A DNA stretch of 64,000 bases, taken from positions 91,001 to 155,000 of the forward strand of contig NZ_AP018828.1 of the NCBI RefSeq assembly GCF_003966695.1. Direction: 5' to 3'. Of the stretch, positions 42,844 to 52,752 are shown piece after piece. The number at the start of each line of letters is the position of its first letter. Position 1 is the first letter of the stretch. Under the pieces are notes generated by a model. The model was not told the DNA's origin. It searched no databases and saw nothing but the letters and a program-made list of their open reading frames with translations. The position numbers were made by a program, and so were the translations under genes. Source of the stretch: Asticcacaulis excentricus (GTDB lineage: Bacteria > Pseudomonadota > Alphaproteobacteria > Caulobacterales > Caulobacteraceae).

Positions 42844-44934
42844 TTAATGGTGCCCCGGCGCGTAGGGGAAGGTCAGGGATTTATAATAGTCGAGTGACTT
42901 TTCCGGCGCCGCCACCCCGGCGGGCAGGGGGCGGCCCGACTTCGACTGGAAATAGGCGATAGAGGCGTCGCGCCACCATTTGGCTTCGCGCGCCTGTATG
43001 CGCAGGGTGCTGGCGATCGCCTCGAAGCGTTCGGCATCGACATAGGGCTTCATCGCCGCCCATGTCTGTTGCATAGCGGCGGCGTCCTTCGCCCCTTTGT
43101 CATAGGTCAGGACCAGTTCCTCCCACAGGGGGCGGCCGGAGCGCGTGCGGTAGTCCCACGACAGGTGGTGGAACCACAGGAGATAGCGCTCATCCATCGT
43201 TTTGGGATCGGCCCAGGCCTTCTGCGCCTGCGGGTCGTACTGGCTCAAGGCATCAGAGCCGGTTTTGGTGCGGTCAAAGCCGATGCCGTTGGCGTCCGCC
43301 TTATGGTAATAGACAGGGTTCCAGTCGGGCCGGCCCAGATTATCGACCCATGGGCCGGGGCCATAATGGTGGCCGGTGTCCATCAGGTGATGCAGCCCCA
43401 GCGGCGTCATATAGTCGGCCACCGTCTCGCGCGAGCGCATCATCAGGGCGACGACGGGCGTCACAAAGCGCGGGTCTGTGGTAAAGGTCATCTTCGCCCA
43501 TTCGGCCGCGATGTCGCGCGCCGAGCCTTGCGGGTTCCACGCCAGCCGCCCGAAGGCGTACCAGTTGGCCTGATCGAAGTGCGAGCCGGACCAGTTACGA
43601 TCCGTGCCGATATTGGCCACGCCCGCCATGCCGCTGAGGGCGTGATGTTCGCCTTCCACGACGCGGGCGACGCTCCAGCCCTTCTGGCCGTTCTGAAAGG
43701 TGTCGGCGCGCAGGGTTTCCTCGTAATACTGACCCAGATAGGCGAGGTGGGTGGCAAAGCCCAGATACTCTTTGGTGATCTGGAACTCCATCATCAGCGG
43801 CGTTTTGGGCATGGCCCCGAACAAGGGGTGGAAGGGCTCCCGCGGCTGAAAGTCGATGGCGCCGTTCTTCACCTGCACCAGCACATTAGGGGCGAATTTT
43901 CCATCATGCGGTTTGAACTCGCTATAGGCCTGCTTGTGGCGGTCGTCGGCGACCTCGGCCTTATAAACAAAGGCCCGCCACATGACGACGCCACGATTTC
44001 CGAGGGCTTCGGCCAGCATATTGGCCCCGTCCTCGTGCGTGCGGCCATAGTCCTGCGGACCCGGCTGGCCCTCCGAATTGGCCTTGACGAGGAAGCCGCC
44101 GAAGTCGGGGATTTTGGCGTAGATTTCGTCCGCCTTGGCCTTCCACCAGGCACGCACGGTGGGGTCGAGCGGATCGGCGGTCTTTAGGCCGCCCAGTTCG
44201 ATGGGGGCCGAAAAGCGCGCCGACAGATAGACGCGGATGCCATAAGGGCGGAAGGTGTCGGCCAGCACCGCTGCCTTGTCGAGATAGGGCGCGGTCAGCG
44301 ATGCCGCCTTGGCATTGACGTTGTTCAGCACTGTGCCGTTGATGCCGATGGAGGCGTTGGCGCGCGCATAATCGGTATAGCGCGGGTCCTTCAGGTCCGG
44401 CAGCCGCCACCAGTCCCACAACGATGCGCCAGCATAGCCGCGCTCGACCGTACCGTCGAGATTGTCCCAGTGGTTGAGCAGGCGGAGTTTGACCTTCGGC
44501 ACGTCGGTGGTGTCGGCGGTGGTGCCGGTCTGGATGTGCCGCAGGTAGGCGAAAGCGCCATACAGCAGACCAATATCGCTGTTGGCGCGGATGCGCACGA
44601 TCGGCTGACCGTTCTGACGGCCTTTGCGGATCGCATAGCCTTCGCGGCCCAGCGTCGCATCGGGCGTCGCATTCCGCGTCAGAACCACAGAGTGAGCGCT
44701 AACATTTTGGGTCACGGAAATCCTGTGCCCGGACAGGCCAGACAGGCCCCGTTGCAGTTCAGCTACCGCCGCCTTGACCGTTGGGGAATCCGCCTGAGCG
44801 ACGACGGTGCGAGGGAGGGTTTGGGCGCCGGCCACCGGCTTATAGCGCAACCACAGGTCGTATCCATCCTCGGCAAAGGCCGGGGTGGCCAACAGACAGA
44901 CAAGCGCGCACAGCGCGTGGATAAGCCTACGCAT
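42844..44934 (-). CDS. aguA: Alpha-glucuronidase, GH67
   Basis: A 696-residue exported enzyme that removes 4-O-methyl-glucuronic acid from xylo-oligosaccharides. The signal peptide is MRRLIHALCALVCLLATPAFA. GH67 landmarks include NHWDNLDGTVERGYAGASLWDW (about residue 153), YARANASIGINGTVLNNVNA, GGFLVKANSEGQPGPQDYGRTHEDGANMLAEAL, and the C-terminal DERYLLWFHHLSWDYRTRSGRPLWEEL. It lies downstream of manD on the same strand, with a 199-base repeat-bearing gap. The glucuronate released would feed the mannonate route. Confidence 0.95.
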   Translation of the reverse strand: MRRLIHALCALVCLLATPAFAEDGYDLWLRYKPVAGAQTLPRTVVAQADSPTVKAAVAELQRGLSGLSGHRISVTQNVSAHSVVLTRNATPDATLGREGYAIRKGRQNGQPIVRIRANSDIGLLYGAFAYLRHIQTGTTADTTDVPKVKLRLLNHWDNLDGTVERGYAGASLWDWWRLPDLKDPRYTDYARANASIGINGTVLNNVNAKAASLTAPYLDKAAVLADTFRPYGIRVYLSARFSAPIELGGLKTADPLDPTVRAWWKAKADEIYAKIPDFGGFLVKANSEGQPGPQDYGRTHEDGANMLAEALGNRGVVMWRAFVYKAEVADDRHKQAYSEFKPHDGKFAPNVLVQVKNGAIDFQPREPFHPLFGAMPKTPLMMEFQITKEYLGFATHLAYLGQYYEETLRADTFQNGQKGWSVARVVEGEHHALSGMAGVANIGTDRNWSGSHFDQANWYAFGRLAWNPQGSARDIAAEWAKMTFTTDPRFVTPVVALMMRSRETVADYMTPLGLHHLMDTGHHYGPGPWVDNLGRPDWNPVYYHKADANGIGFDRTKTGSDALSQYDPQAQKAWADPKTMDERYLLWFHHLSWDYRTRSGRPLWEELVLTYDKGAKDAAAMQQTWAAMKPYVDAERFEAIASTLRIQAREAKWWRDASIAYFQSKSGRPLPAGVAAPEKSLDYYKSLTFPYAPGHH

Positions 44935-45133
44935 AGTTCCCTCCTGTGGTACCCCGCTTTGCGGGTGCGGTTTTTAAGTTCCTCCCCTGAAACGCCAGTT
45001 CGGCGAAGCCAAATCAGGGGAGGTGGATTCGATGCGTTTAGCATCGAAGACGGTTAGGTTTTCAACGCCCCATAACCCCCCTCCGCCGTTCCGGCGGTAT
45101 CCCCCCTGATATCAGGGGGGAGTCTAAAAGGGC
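44935..45133. repeat. Repeat-bearing spacer between manD and aguA
   Basis: Contains a hairpin with arms CCTCCCCTGA (44981-44990) and TCAGGGGAGG (45013-45022), a CCCCGCTTTGCGGG hairpin (44953-44966) and a GGGGGAG/CCCCCC hairpin (about 45077-45121). A variant of the AGTTCGGCGCAGCCAAA motif, also present at 20747 and 54253, sits in the loop of the first. No gene. Confidence 0.65.
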
Positions 45134-46342
45134 CTACCAGTTAAACAGCGTGCCGTCCTGCAGGCGGTTCACCGGCAGATAGGCGCGCTTATAGGGATAC
45201 TTCGCCGCCAGGTCTTCGTCGATATCGACGCCGAGGCCTGGCGCTTCGGAGACCATCAGGTCGCCCTTGTCGAAATAATAGCCGTGCGGGAAGACCTCAT
45301 CGGTTTCCGGCGTATGGCGCATATATTCCTGAATGCCGAAGTTGGGGATCGAGACGTCGAAATGAAGAGCCGCCGCCATGCACACCGGCGACAGGTCGGT
45401 CGCGCCGTGGCAGCCGGTGCGCACGTTGTACAACTCGGCGAACGAGGCGATCTTTTTCAGGTGCGAAATGCCGCCCGCGTGCACGACGGTGGCGCGGATA
45501 TAGTCGATCAACTGGTTCTGAATCAGGTCCTTGGCGTCCCAGATCGACGAGAAGATTTCCCCGACAGCCAGCGGCGTCGTGGTGTGCTGACGGATCAGTT
45601 TGAAATTGTCCTGATTTTCCGCGACGACCGAATCCTCCATCCAGAAGGGACGATAGGGCTCAAGGTCGCGCCCCAGACGCCCGGCCTCGATCGGCGTCAG
45701 GCGGTGGTGGACGTCGTGCAGCAGGTGGACCTCTTCGCCCAACGCTTCCCGCGCGGCGGCAAACAGTTTCGGCACTACGCGCATATAAGCCTCGGTGGAC
45801 CAGACGTTTTCAGTCGGCAGGTCGGCGTCGGCGGGCTCGTAGAACATCTTGTCCTTCGACACGCCGTAGGTGGAGGCCAGCCCCGGCACGCCGCATTGCA
45901 GGCGGATGGCCTTATAGCCCATGGCCTTATATTCCTGCGCCACCTCGATGGTGTTTTCGATGCTGGTGCCGTTGGCGTGGCCATAGACCATGACGCCGGT
46001 GCGCGAACGGCCGCCCAGAAGCTGATAGACGGGCAGGCCAGCGATCTTGCCCTTGATGTCCCACAGCGCCATATCGACGGCGGAAATGGCCGACATGGTC
46101 ACCGGGCCGCGACGCCAGTAGGCCCCGCGATAGAGATATTGCCAGATGTCCTCAATCTGCTGCGGGTCGCGCCCGATCAGGCAGGGGATCACGTGGTCTT
46201 CGAGGTAGGAGACGACCGACAGCTCACGCCCGTTCAGCGTGGCGTCACCAATGCCATAGACGCCTTCGTCCGTCATGATCTTTAGGGTGACGAAATTCCG
46301 GCCGGGGCAGGTGACGATGACTTTTGCCGATACGATCTTCAT
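45134..46342 (-). CDS. manD: D-mannonate dehydratase, enolase superfamily (ManD)
   Basis: A 402-residue enzyme dehydrating D-mannonate to 2-keto-3-deoxygluconate in hexuronate breakdown. It has the same length as characterised ManD proteins. Landmarks are the N-terminal capping domain ([21 protein letters not shown]), [29 protein letters not shown], and the metal-binding residues in LLHDVHHRL (about 210-212), FWMEDSV (about 236) and AVGEIF (about 262). [12 protein letters not shown] follows further on. It is divergent from a GntR regulator and upstream of aguA, fitting glucuronoxylan use. A GntR-type operator candidate lies just before it. Confidence 0.94.
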   Translation of the reverse strand: MKIVSAKVIVTCPGRNFVTLKIMTDEGVYGIGDATLNGRELSVVSYLEDHVIPCLIGRDPQQIEDIWQYLYRGAYWRRGPVTMSAISAVDMALWDIKGKIAGLPVYQLLGGRSRTGVMVYGHANGTSIENTIEVAQEYKAMGYKAIRLQCGVPGLASTYGVSKDKMFYEPADADLPTENVWSTEAYMRVVPKLFAAAREALGEEVHLLHDVHHRLTPIEAGRLGRDLEPYRPFWMEDSVVAENQDNFKLIRQHTTTPLAVGEIFSSIWDAKDLIQNQLIDYIRATVVHAGGISHLKKIASFAELYNVRTGCHGATDLSPVCMAAALHFDVSIPNFGIQEYMRHTPETDEVFPHGYYFDKGDLMVSEAPGLGVDIDEDLAAKYPYKRAYLPVNRLQDGTLFNW

Positions 46343-46357
46343 GAGACTTACGCCTTA

Positions 46358-46375
46358 AATTGGTATGACCTATTC
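46358..46375. promoter_or_regulatory. Candidate GntR (UxuR/ExuR-like) operator before manD
   Basis: AAATTGGTATGACCTATT, 16 bases before the manD start, has the TTGGTAT-ACC layout of FadR-subfamily hexuronate operators (ATTGGTATACCAAT). The right half is imperfect. Confidence 0.45.
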
Positions 46376-46612
46376 GGCCTTATTGCCGTTTCGCTGCCCC
46401 GATGGCAAGCACAAACTGCGTTGCGCCGGACGTTCAATCGTCCGGGATGACCCAAAAAGCCATAAAAATCGTAAGGCTCAGACGGTGCGCGGGGGATGGT
46501 TAAGGCCTGTGGCCGTATTGGTCAGGCCAAAAACGGGCGCCTCTTCCTGTCTTTTCCGTTTCAAAATACAGCGCCATGAGGCATAGTCCAGACGAATCCT
46601 GATAACGGTCCC

Positions 46613-47359
46613 ATGTCTGACAATCGTAAACGTTACAAACGCATCGCCGACGCCATCGCCGAAGAAATCCGCTCCGGCGTCTATAGTGCGGGCGACCGCC
46701 TGCCCACCGAGCGCGAGCTGGCCGTGCAGTTCAAGGTCAGCCGCCCCACCCTGCGTGAGGCGATGATCGCGCTGGAAATCCTGGGCTATATCGAGGCGCG
46801 CCAGGGCCACGGCATCGTGGTCAAGGCGGTGTCGCCTGATCCCCTGCCCATGTCCGACTCCGAAATCGGTGCCTTTGAGCTGATCGAGGCGCGCCGCCTG
46901 TTCGAAAGCGAGGTGGCGGCGTTGGCGGCCACCCTGATTACGGATGAACAGCTTGATGACCTGAAAAAGCTGGCGCGGCGCATGGACGATCCGTCCCCGG
47001 CCGTCTCCGAGCGCGCTGACCGCGAATTTCACATGCTGATTGCGCAGGTGACGGGCAATGGGGCGATTGTCTCGTCGGTTGAGAATCTGTGGGACTGGCG
47101 CTACCGCTCACCGCTGGCGCGCAACATTCTGGCGCGCACGGCCAATCTGGGTATGAAGGCGCGTGTTGCCGAGCACAGCCAGATCATTGAGGCGCTGGAA
47201 AAGCGCTCGCCCGACGCGGCGCGTCAGGCCATGCGTGAGCACATGGACCGCGTGATCGAGCACCTCCTGGCCACGACCGAACTGGTCGAGGTCGAAAAGG
47301 CGCGCGCCGCCGGTGAGGCGCGGCGTAAGGCGCTGGCCAAACGGTTCCTGAAGGCATAA
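46613..47359 (+). CDS. GntR-family regulator, FadR subgroup (UxuR/ExuR-like)
   Basis: A 248-residue regulator. The winged HTH is RIADAIAEEIRSGVYSAGDRLPTERELAVQFKVSRPTLREAMIALEILGYIEARQGHGIVV (residues 9-70). The C-terminal helical FCD domain (FELIEARRLFESEVAALAA, then REFHMLIAQVTGNGAIVSSVENL, and HSQIIEALEKRSPDAARQAMREHMD) binds sugar acids through metal-binding His residues. It is divergent from manD and near the glucuronidase gene, so it is probably the hexuronate repressor. A terminator follows directly. Confidence 0.92.
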   Translation: MSDNRKRYKRIADAIAEEIRSGVYSAGDRLPTERELAVQFKVSRPTLREAMIALEILGYIEARQGHGIVVKAVSPDPLPMSDSEIGAFELIEARRLFESEVAALAATLITDEQLDDLKKLARRMDDPSPAVSERADREFHMLIAQVTGNGAIVSSVENLWDWRYRSPLARNILARTANLGMKARVAEHSQIIEALEKRSPDAARQAMREHMDRVIEHLLATTELVEVEKARAAGEARRKALAKRFLKA

Positions 47360-47393
47360 AAAAACCTGCCCCTTACGGAGCAGGCTTTTTGCA
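47357..47393 (+). terminator. Rho-independent terminator after the GntR gene
   Basis: CCTGCCCC TTAC GGAGCAGG hairpin (one mismatch in the stem), preceded by an A-run and followed by CTTTTTGC. It also stands 3' of the convergent ymgE-type gene. Confidence 0.85.
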
Positions 47394-47411
47394 TTTGAAG
47401 CTTCAGGCGCG

Positions 47412-47672
47412 TTACGCCCGGCGGCCCCGCAACATGCGGCTGAGCGCAATCAGCAGACACGCCCCGATGACACCGGCGACCAGATAGCCGATCACGCCGC
47501 CGAACGAGATGCCGAGGATGGCCAGAAGCCCATTGGCCACGGCGGCCCCGATGACCCCCAGCAGGATGTTCATGAACAGACCCTGTTCGGACTTCATCAG
47601 TTGTTCGGCGATCCAGCCGGCAAAGGCACCGACGATCAGGGCTGTCAGCCAGCCGATGGAATTCTCGTTCAT
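47412..47672 (-). CDS. GlsB/YeaQ/YmgE family membrane protein
   Basis: An 86-residue small membrane protein of the transglycosylase-associated/stress-response family. It has three hydrophobic helices with Gly motifs (IGWLTALIVGAFAGWIAEQLM, LFMNILLGVIGAAVANGLLAILG, VIGYLVAGVIGACLLIALSRML). The ATG at 47672 has a near-perfect GAGGAGG site. Function is not established; such proteins often belong to general stress regulons. Confidence 0.92.
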   Translation of the reverse strand: MNENSIGWLTALIVGAFAGWIAEQLMKSEQGLFMNILLGVIGAAVANGLLAILGISFGGVIGYLVAGVIGACLLIALSRMLRGRRA

Positions 47673-47857
47673 GGAAATAGCCTCCTCAAAAGTCAGGAGC
47701 CGAAAGGCCCGTGTACTGAGGTTCACCCTCTCACGCGTCTGATAAGGCCAAAATGCCGCCGTGGGGCCGTCGCATAAAAACCGCGCAAGGCTCCGGCCAC
47801 AAAAAACCGCCGCCTGTGAGGCACAGGCGGCGGTGAGTTTGGGAGGAAATAGAGCGC

Positions 47858-50800
47858 TTAACGTTTGATCGTGAAGCCGACGAAGAAGCGACGACCGAAA
47901 TAGCCCTGCTCGGTCAGGAGATTGCCAACGCCGGTGGAGGTGGTCTCCTCTTCCTTGGTCAGGTTCTTGCCTTCCATGAAGAGGCTGAGGCCGCGCGGAC
48001 CGGGCTTCCAGGTGATCTTGCCATCCAGATAGCCGGTTTCGTCACGATAGAGCGGTTGACCATAGCTGTCGGCGGCGCTGACCAGCCACTTCGAGCGGTA
48101 ATTATAGGCCAGACGCGCATTGATCGGGCCCTTGTCGTACCAGAAGGTGAAGTTATAGCTGTCGGTCGAAAGACCGGGGAAGGGCAGGGGTGAGCCGTCA
48201 AGCTGGCTGTAGAGGCCGACATCCTTGGCTTCCTGATAGGTGTAGTTGGCATCGGCGCCGAAGCCCGACATCCAGCCCGGCAGGAAGGTGAAGGCGGTTT
48301 TGGCCGTCAGTTCGAGACCCGAAATCTTGGCCCCCTCACCATTGATATAGGTGGTCAGGGAATACTGGGTTCCATCGCCGAAGTAATCGACCAGCCCCAC
48401 CGGAACCCGCGAAGAGACATAGAAGGATTTGATGTTCTTGTAGAACAGCCCCAGCGTCACCTGCGTATCCTTGTTGGGATAGTATTCGAAGCTCAGGTCA
48501 TACTGTTTGGCGCGGTAAGGCTTGAGCGACGGGTTGCCCGCGACGCAGGTGTCGGCCGTATCGGAGTCCGTACCGTCATTGGTGTAGTTGATGGTGCAGG
48601 TCACCGAGGGCATCAGATAGTTCACCAACGGACGCGCCATCAGGTCGGCAAAGCCCGCACGCGCCGACAGCGTGTTCGGGATGAACCACACTCCGGCGTT
48701 AAAGCTGGGCAGCCACACCGTATAATCCTTGGTGATGGAGGTCTGGCTGTTCGACACGGTGTAGGTGGTGGCCACGTTGTTGATGTAACGGATTTCCTGA
48801 CGCGTATTGACGCCCGAAGCCGTCGTTTGCGTATTGACGCGACGCCAGCCAAAATTCCCGCTCACGTCCCAGCCATTCCACGGGAAGGCATAGTTGAACT
48901 TCAGATACTGCGCGTCGGTCGTTTCGGAAACGCGGTAAGGGATGCGGTTATAGGTTTTGCCGTCGCTGCCCGTCGTCGTTTCCAGATTGTCCAGATTGAA
49001 GTGCGATGTATCGAGGTACTGCGCCACGGTCGCAAAGTCCGGATAGTTCCAGGTGGTCGGGATATTGCCGCCGCCGTAATAGAAGCTGGAAGACAACGGC
49101 GTCATGGCCGCCGCGAAGACGCTGTTCGAGAAGTTTCTCGACCAGGTTTCGGTCGTGGACCAGTAGCCGGTCTGATACGCGGCAACCGCGGCGGCGGCGG
49201 CCGTCTGATCGGCGGTCTGGTTGGGGGAAATGGTGGCTGTCGAGTTGATCTGGTTGGCATAGACGACGGTATCGTCTGTCGCCGAGGCCAGATTGCTGCC
49301 GGCGCTGACGATCATCCCGTCGCCACCGCCAAAGATCAGTGCCCCGTAGCCATAGGTTTCGCTATCGGTCGCGCGGGCACCGAATTCGATCTTGTCTATG
49401 ATCGGCCAGCGCGTGTCATAATCGAAGTCGAGCTTGTACTGCTGTTCCTCGGAATGGGCATTCGATGGACGATACTGGATCTGCCACTGGCTGACCGCAG
49501 AGGCGTCGGTCGGGCTATAGCCCGTGGGGAAGGTGAAGACCGGAGCGCCCGCGCTGTTGAGGCTTACGACCAGACCGGGCACGTTGTAGCTGACGCTGAC
49601 ATTGTTGGTTTCTGACACGGTGTCAGTTTTGGCCACCGAGCCCTGGAACTCCGCCTTCAGGCGATCGCCCTTATAATTGGCGCCAAAGCCGTAATAGTCG
49701 CTTTCGGTGGTGTATTTGAAATCGCGCGCACTGACGCTGAAGGCGTTGGAGCCACCGCGGCCGGTGGTGGTCACACAGTTACCGGCGGTGTAGCTGCTCA
49801 CCACGTGATTGACTACAGTGGTCGATCCGGCAGGCACGGTGGAACCGCAGGCCGTACTGGTCGCTGAGGTGACATTATACAGACGGTTCACCGAGGTGAA
49901 GTCTGTGCCATAGTTGATGTCGTTCAGCCTCTGGTCGCGGGTATTGCGATTATAGCTGACATAGGCGTCGATGCGGTCAGTGAAACGGTACTGCGCAACG
50001 AATTCAGCCGAGGCGCGCTGGTCATTTCGGGTCCACACGCCGTAACGCGGCACGCGCGGATTGTAGTCGTACCATTGCGACAGACAGTTGTTGCGCTGTG
50101 CCGTCACCACACTGCCGGAACCGGGATAGGCTGAATTACAGCCGGCCTGCGTCGTGATCGCATTATAGGCCGCGATATTGGCGGCGGAGTCGGTAGGCGA
50201 GTAATAGTTGGCCGTTTTTTCCGCCGAACCGTCGAGATCGGCCAGACGCACCCAGGCCGTATTGCGCAGATAGTCACCGCGCGTATCGACATTATCGAAG
50301 GTGATGTTGGCCATCAGCCCCAGCTTGCCATCCAGCAGACGCGTCGCGCCGAAGAAGTTGCTGCGCGGCTTCCAGCCATCTTCTGTGTCAAGGTTTTGCA
50401 GCGAGGCGGTGATGGAGAAGGTCGGCTTTTTGAAGTCGAGTGGTTTGCGCGTTTTGACGCTGACTGTACCGCCGACGCCGCCTTCGGTCATATCGGCCGT
50501 GAAGCCTTTGAACACGTCGATCGACTGCACCAGTTCCGAGGCCAGTTCGCGGAAGTCATTGGATCGCCCGCCGCCGCCATAGGTATTGAGGTTGCCCGCC
50601 GTTGACAGGGTGCTCATGCCATTGATTTCGACACGGTTCAGATCGGGTTCCACCCCGCGGATGGAGACCGAGTTGCCTTCACCAAAATCGCGGGCCAGTT
50701 GAACGCCGGTAATGCGACCCAGCGCTTCGCCGACATTCTTATCCGGGAACTGCGCAATATCATCGGCCACGATGGAATCAGAGACTGTGCCGGCCTTTTT

Positions 50801-50998
50801 CTTCCGATTGATCGCCGATTGCTGAGATTGGCGCGTGCCGGTGACGATGACGGTTTCAATGTCTTCTTTGGCCGGGGCAGCGGGGGCGGCCTCCTGCGCA
50901 AAGGCGACGCCGGACAGGCCCAGCAGGGCCACCGCAGTCAGGGCGGAGGCGCTTTTCAGGCGCGTGGAAAGGAGGCGGGGGGAGGGGCTGCGGATCAT
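47858..50998 (-). CDS. Large TonB-dependent receptor (Xanthomonas/Caulobacter carbohydrate type)
   Basis: A 1046-residue outer-membrane receptor. The signal peptide (LKSASALTAVALLGLSGVAFAQ) is followed by the TonB box/plug start EDIETVIVTGTRQSQQSAINRKK and by VGEALGRITGVQLARDFGEGNSVSIRGVEPDLNRVEINGMS, the pattern of the TonB-Xanth/Caul subgroup. The barrel ends in GYFGRRFFVGFTIKR. The ATG at 50998 is chosen because it starts the signal peptide and has AGGAG upstream; the frame is open for 99 more codons. Its place beside GntR, manD and aguA suggests uptake of xylo- or glucurono-oligosaccharides, which is inferred. Confidence 0.93.
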   Translation of the reverse strand: MIRSPSPRLLSTRLKSASALTAVALLGLSGVAFAQEAAPAAPAKEDIETVIVTGTRQSQQSAINRKKKAGTVSDSIVADDIAQFPDKNVGEALGRITGVQLARDFGEGNSVSIRGVEPDLNRVEINGMSTLSTAGNLNTYGGGGRSNDFRELASELVQSIDVFKGFTADMTEGGVGGTVSVKTRKPLDFKKPTFSITASLQNLDTEDGWKPRSNFFGATRLLDGKLGLMANITFDNVDTRGDYLRNTAWVRLADLDGSAEKTANYYSPTDSAANIAAYNAITTQAGCNSAYPGSGSVVTAQRNNCLSQWYDYNPRVPRYGVWTRNDQRASAEFVAQYRFTDRIDAYVSYNRNTRDQRLNDINYGTDFTSVNRLYNVTSATSTACGSTVPAGSTTVVNHVVSSYTAGNCVTTTGRGGSNAFSVSARDFKYTTESDYYGFGANYKGDRLKAEFQGSVAKTDTVSETNNVSVSYNVPGLVVSLNSAGAPVFTFPTGYSPTDASAVSQWQIQYRPSNAHSEEQQYKLDFDYDTRWPIIDKIEFGARATDSETYGYGALIFGGGDGMIVSAGSNLASATDDTVVYANQINSTATISPNQTADQTAAAAAVAAYQTGYWSTTETWSRNFSNSVFAAAMTPLSSSFYYGGGNIPTTWNYPDFATVAQYLDTSHFNLDNLETTTGSDGKTYNRIPYRVSETTDAQYLKFNYAFPWNGWDVSGNFGWRRVNTQTTASGVNTRQEIRYINNVATTYTVSNSQTSITKDYTVWLPSFNAGVWFIPNTLSARAGFADLMARPLVNYLMPSVTCTINYTNDGTDSDTADTCVAGNPSLKPYRAKQYDLSFEYYPNKDTQVTLGLFYKNIKSFYVSSRVPVGLVDYFGDGTQYSLTTYINGEGAKISGLELTAKTAFTFLPGWMSGFGADANYTYQEAKDVGLYSQLDGSPLPFPGLSTDSYNFTFWYDKGPINARLAYNYRSKWLVSAADSYGQPLYRDETGYLDGKITWKPGPRGLSLFMEGKNLTKEEETTSTGVGNLLTEQGYFGRRFFVGFTIKR

Positions 50999-51732
50999 AC
51001 CTTTGAGGCTCCTGAGCAATCTGCGGGGCGGCGGTCCGGTGGTCATCCGGGGAGGGGGACGACGGCGCGCGGACACCGGCGGACAAATCAAAACGGGAGA
51101 CAGGCCGGACGCCGCCCTCTTGCCGGACAGGTTCGGCGCGACGCAGAACCGGTGGCGAAGGAAGGGGGGTGGAGCGACACAAACGGCTCCGGAAAGGGGC
51201 GAGTCTCCCTCATCGCTGCCGTCAGGCCTGCCCTTGGGTTTGTACCCTCGTGGCGCGATGATCAATTTATCAGCGCTGCGAACATTTACGATCAAAAACG
51301 ATCAGTCAAGTCCTTGGTCATAAATAGCGCTGCTATTTTTATGAAAATGTCAAATATCATCGTTTCACGGGCAAAAATGCCACATAATATTTCAAAAATG
51401 GATCGAATTTGACCAAATTATGACGATAAAATAGACAAATATATTGGTGCAATTGACATAAATACAAATTTAATACTTCTTAAAAATGTATGGTTTTATC
51501 AGTGATATGTTTATACTAATTACAATTCTGTATTTATAAGAGTCACTGTTGATGTTAGGGTCTAAAATTGACGGCGTGTTTAATTTTCAAATTTGAAATA
51601 TTCAAATTATGTCAAAAATGATCATCATTTTGAGACGCGAAACCGCCGCGTGACCCCCAGTTTAGAAAGCGTCACCACTGCGCGCAGAAAAACACGCTTC
51701 ACAGGCCGCCACAGGCGCTCTAAGACCGCCTG
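50999..51732. promoter_or_regulatory. 734-base divergent regulatory region with an AT-rich core
   Basis: No supportable gene. From about 51260 to 51640 the DNA is strikingly AT-rich for this genome. It holds several perfect palindromes: AAATAGC GCT GCTATTT (51322-51338), TTTCAAATTTGAAA (51585-51598) and AAAATGAT C ATCATTTT (51615-51631). These are candidate operators for the TonB receptor or metNIQ promoters. Confidence 0.6.
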
Positions 51733-52752
51733 ATGGTTTCAAATGTGCACAATCCGGCTTCGGTGATCGGCTTACGCGGCGTGACCCGGCGCTTCGTCTC
51801 CAAAAGCGGCGTGCAGGCGGCGCTCGACGGCGTCGATCTCGATATCGCGCGCGGTGAGGTGTTTGGCATTATCGGCCCGTCGGGGTCCGGCAAATCGACC
51901 CTGATCCGCCTGCTCAACCGGCTGGAAACGCCTAGCGAAGGCCGGGTAGAGGTCAATGGCCTCGATCTCAGCGGTCTGGATGCGCGCGCTCTGTTGGCCC
52001 TGCGGCACAAGATGGGCATGATCTTTCAGGCTTTCGGGCTATTGTCGAGCAAGACAGCGCTGCACAACGTCACCTATGCGCTGGAACTGGCCGGGACGGG
52101 GACGTCCGCCACCCGCCGCCAGCGCGCGCTTGATCTGCTTGATCGCGTCGGCCTCAGCGCCCACGCGCAGAAATACCCGGCGCAGCTTTCGGGCGGCCAG
52201 AAGCAGCGTGTGGCCATTGCCCGCGCTCTGGCCAATGCGCCGGACATCCTGCTGTGTGACGAAGCGACCTCGGCGCTCGATCCGGAGGCGACCCAGGGCA
52301 TACTGGCCCTGCTGGCCGAACTGAACCGCGAACTGGGCCTGACCATCGTGCTGGTGACGCATGAGATGGAGGTGGTGCGTCAGGTGTGCGACCGCGTGGC
52401 CGTTCTTGATCACGGGCGGCTGGCCGAGGTCGGCACGGTGGAACAGGTGCTGTTCGCCCCGGTGAGCGCCGCCGGTCGCGCCCTGTCGAAGCATATCCTG
52501 CCGCCACCGCCCGACGGGGTGGGCGAAGGCGCGGTCACCCTGACCTATTTCGGCGAGGTGGTCTATTCCGACGCCCTGTCGGCGGCCGTGCAGGGGCTTC
52601 AGGCGCGCTTCAGCGTCCTGTCCGGGCAGGTGTCGCACCTCAAATCCGGCCCCTATGGCCATATGATCGTCGATATGGCCGGTCCTGACCGCGCCGAAGC
52701 GCTGGCGCGACTGCGGGCGCGCGGCGTCAGCGTGACGGAGGCGGTCCAATGA
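51733..52752 (+). CDS. metN: Methionine ABC transporter ATPase MetN
   Basis: A 339-residue ATPase of the MetNIQ importer. Walker A is GPSGSGKST (48-56), LSGGQKQR begins at about residue 152, and Walker B is ILLCDEATSALDPEAT. A C-terminal NIL regulatory domain (about residues 265-335) is present; in characterised MetN it binds methionine and inhibits transport. The stop overlaps the metI start by 4 bases. Confidence 0.95.
   Translation: MVSNVHNPASVIGLRGVTRRFVSKSGVQAALDGVDLDIARGEVFGIIGPSGSGKSTLIRLLNRLETPSEGRVEVNGLDLSGLDARALLALRHKMGMIFQAFGLLSSKTALHNVTYALELAGTGTSATRRQRALDLLDRVGLSAHAQKYPAQLSGGQKQRVAIARALANAPDILLCDEATSALDPEATQGILALLAELNRELGLTIVLVTHEMEVVRQVCDRVAVLDHGRLAEVGTVEQVLFAPVSAAGRALSKHILPPPPDGVGEGAVTLTYFGEVVYSDALSAAVQGLQARFSVLSGQVSHLKSGPYGHMIVDMAGPDRAEALARLRARGVSVTEAVQ

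Noticed and set aside
51640..51732. SAM riboswitch before metN
   Set aside because: The leader was read for SAM-II/SAM-I-like core motifs and none could be recognised.
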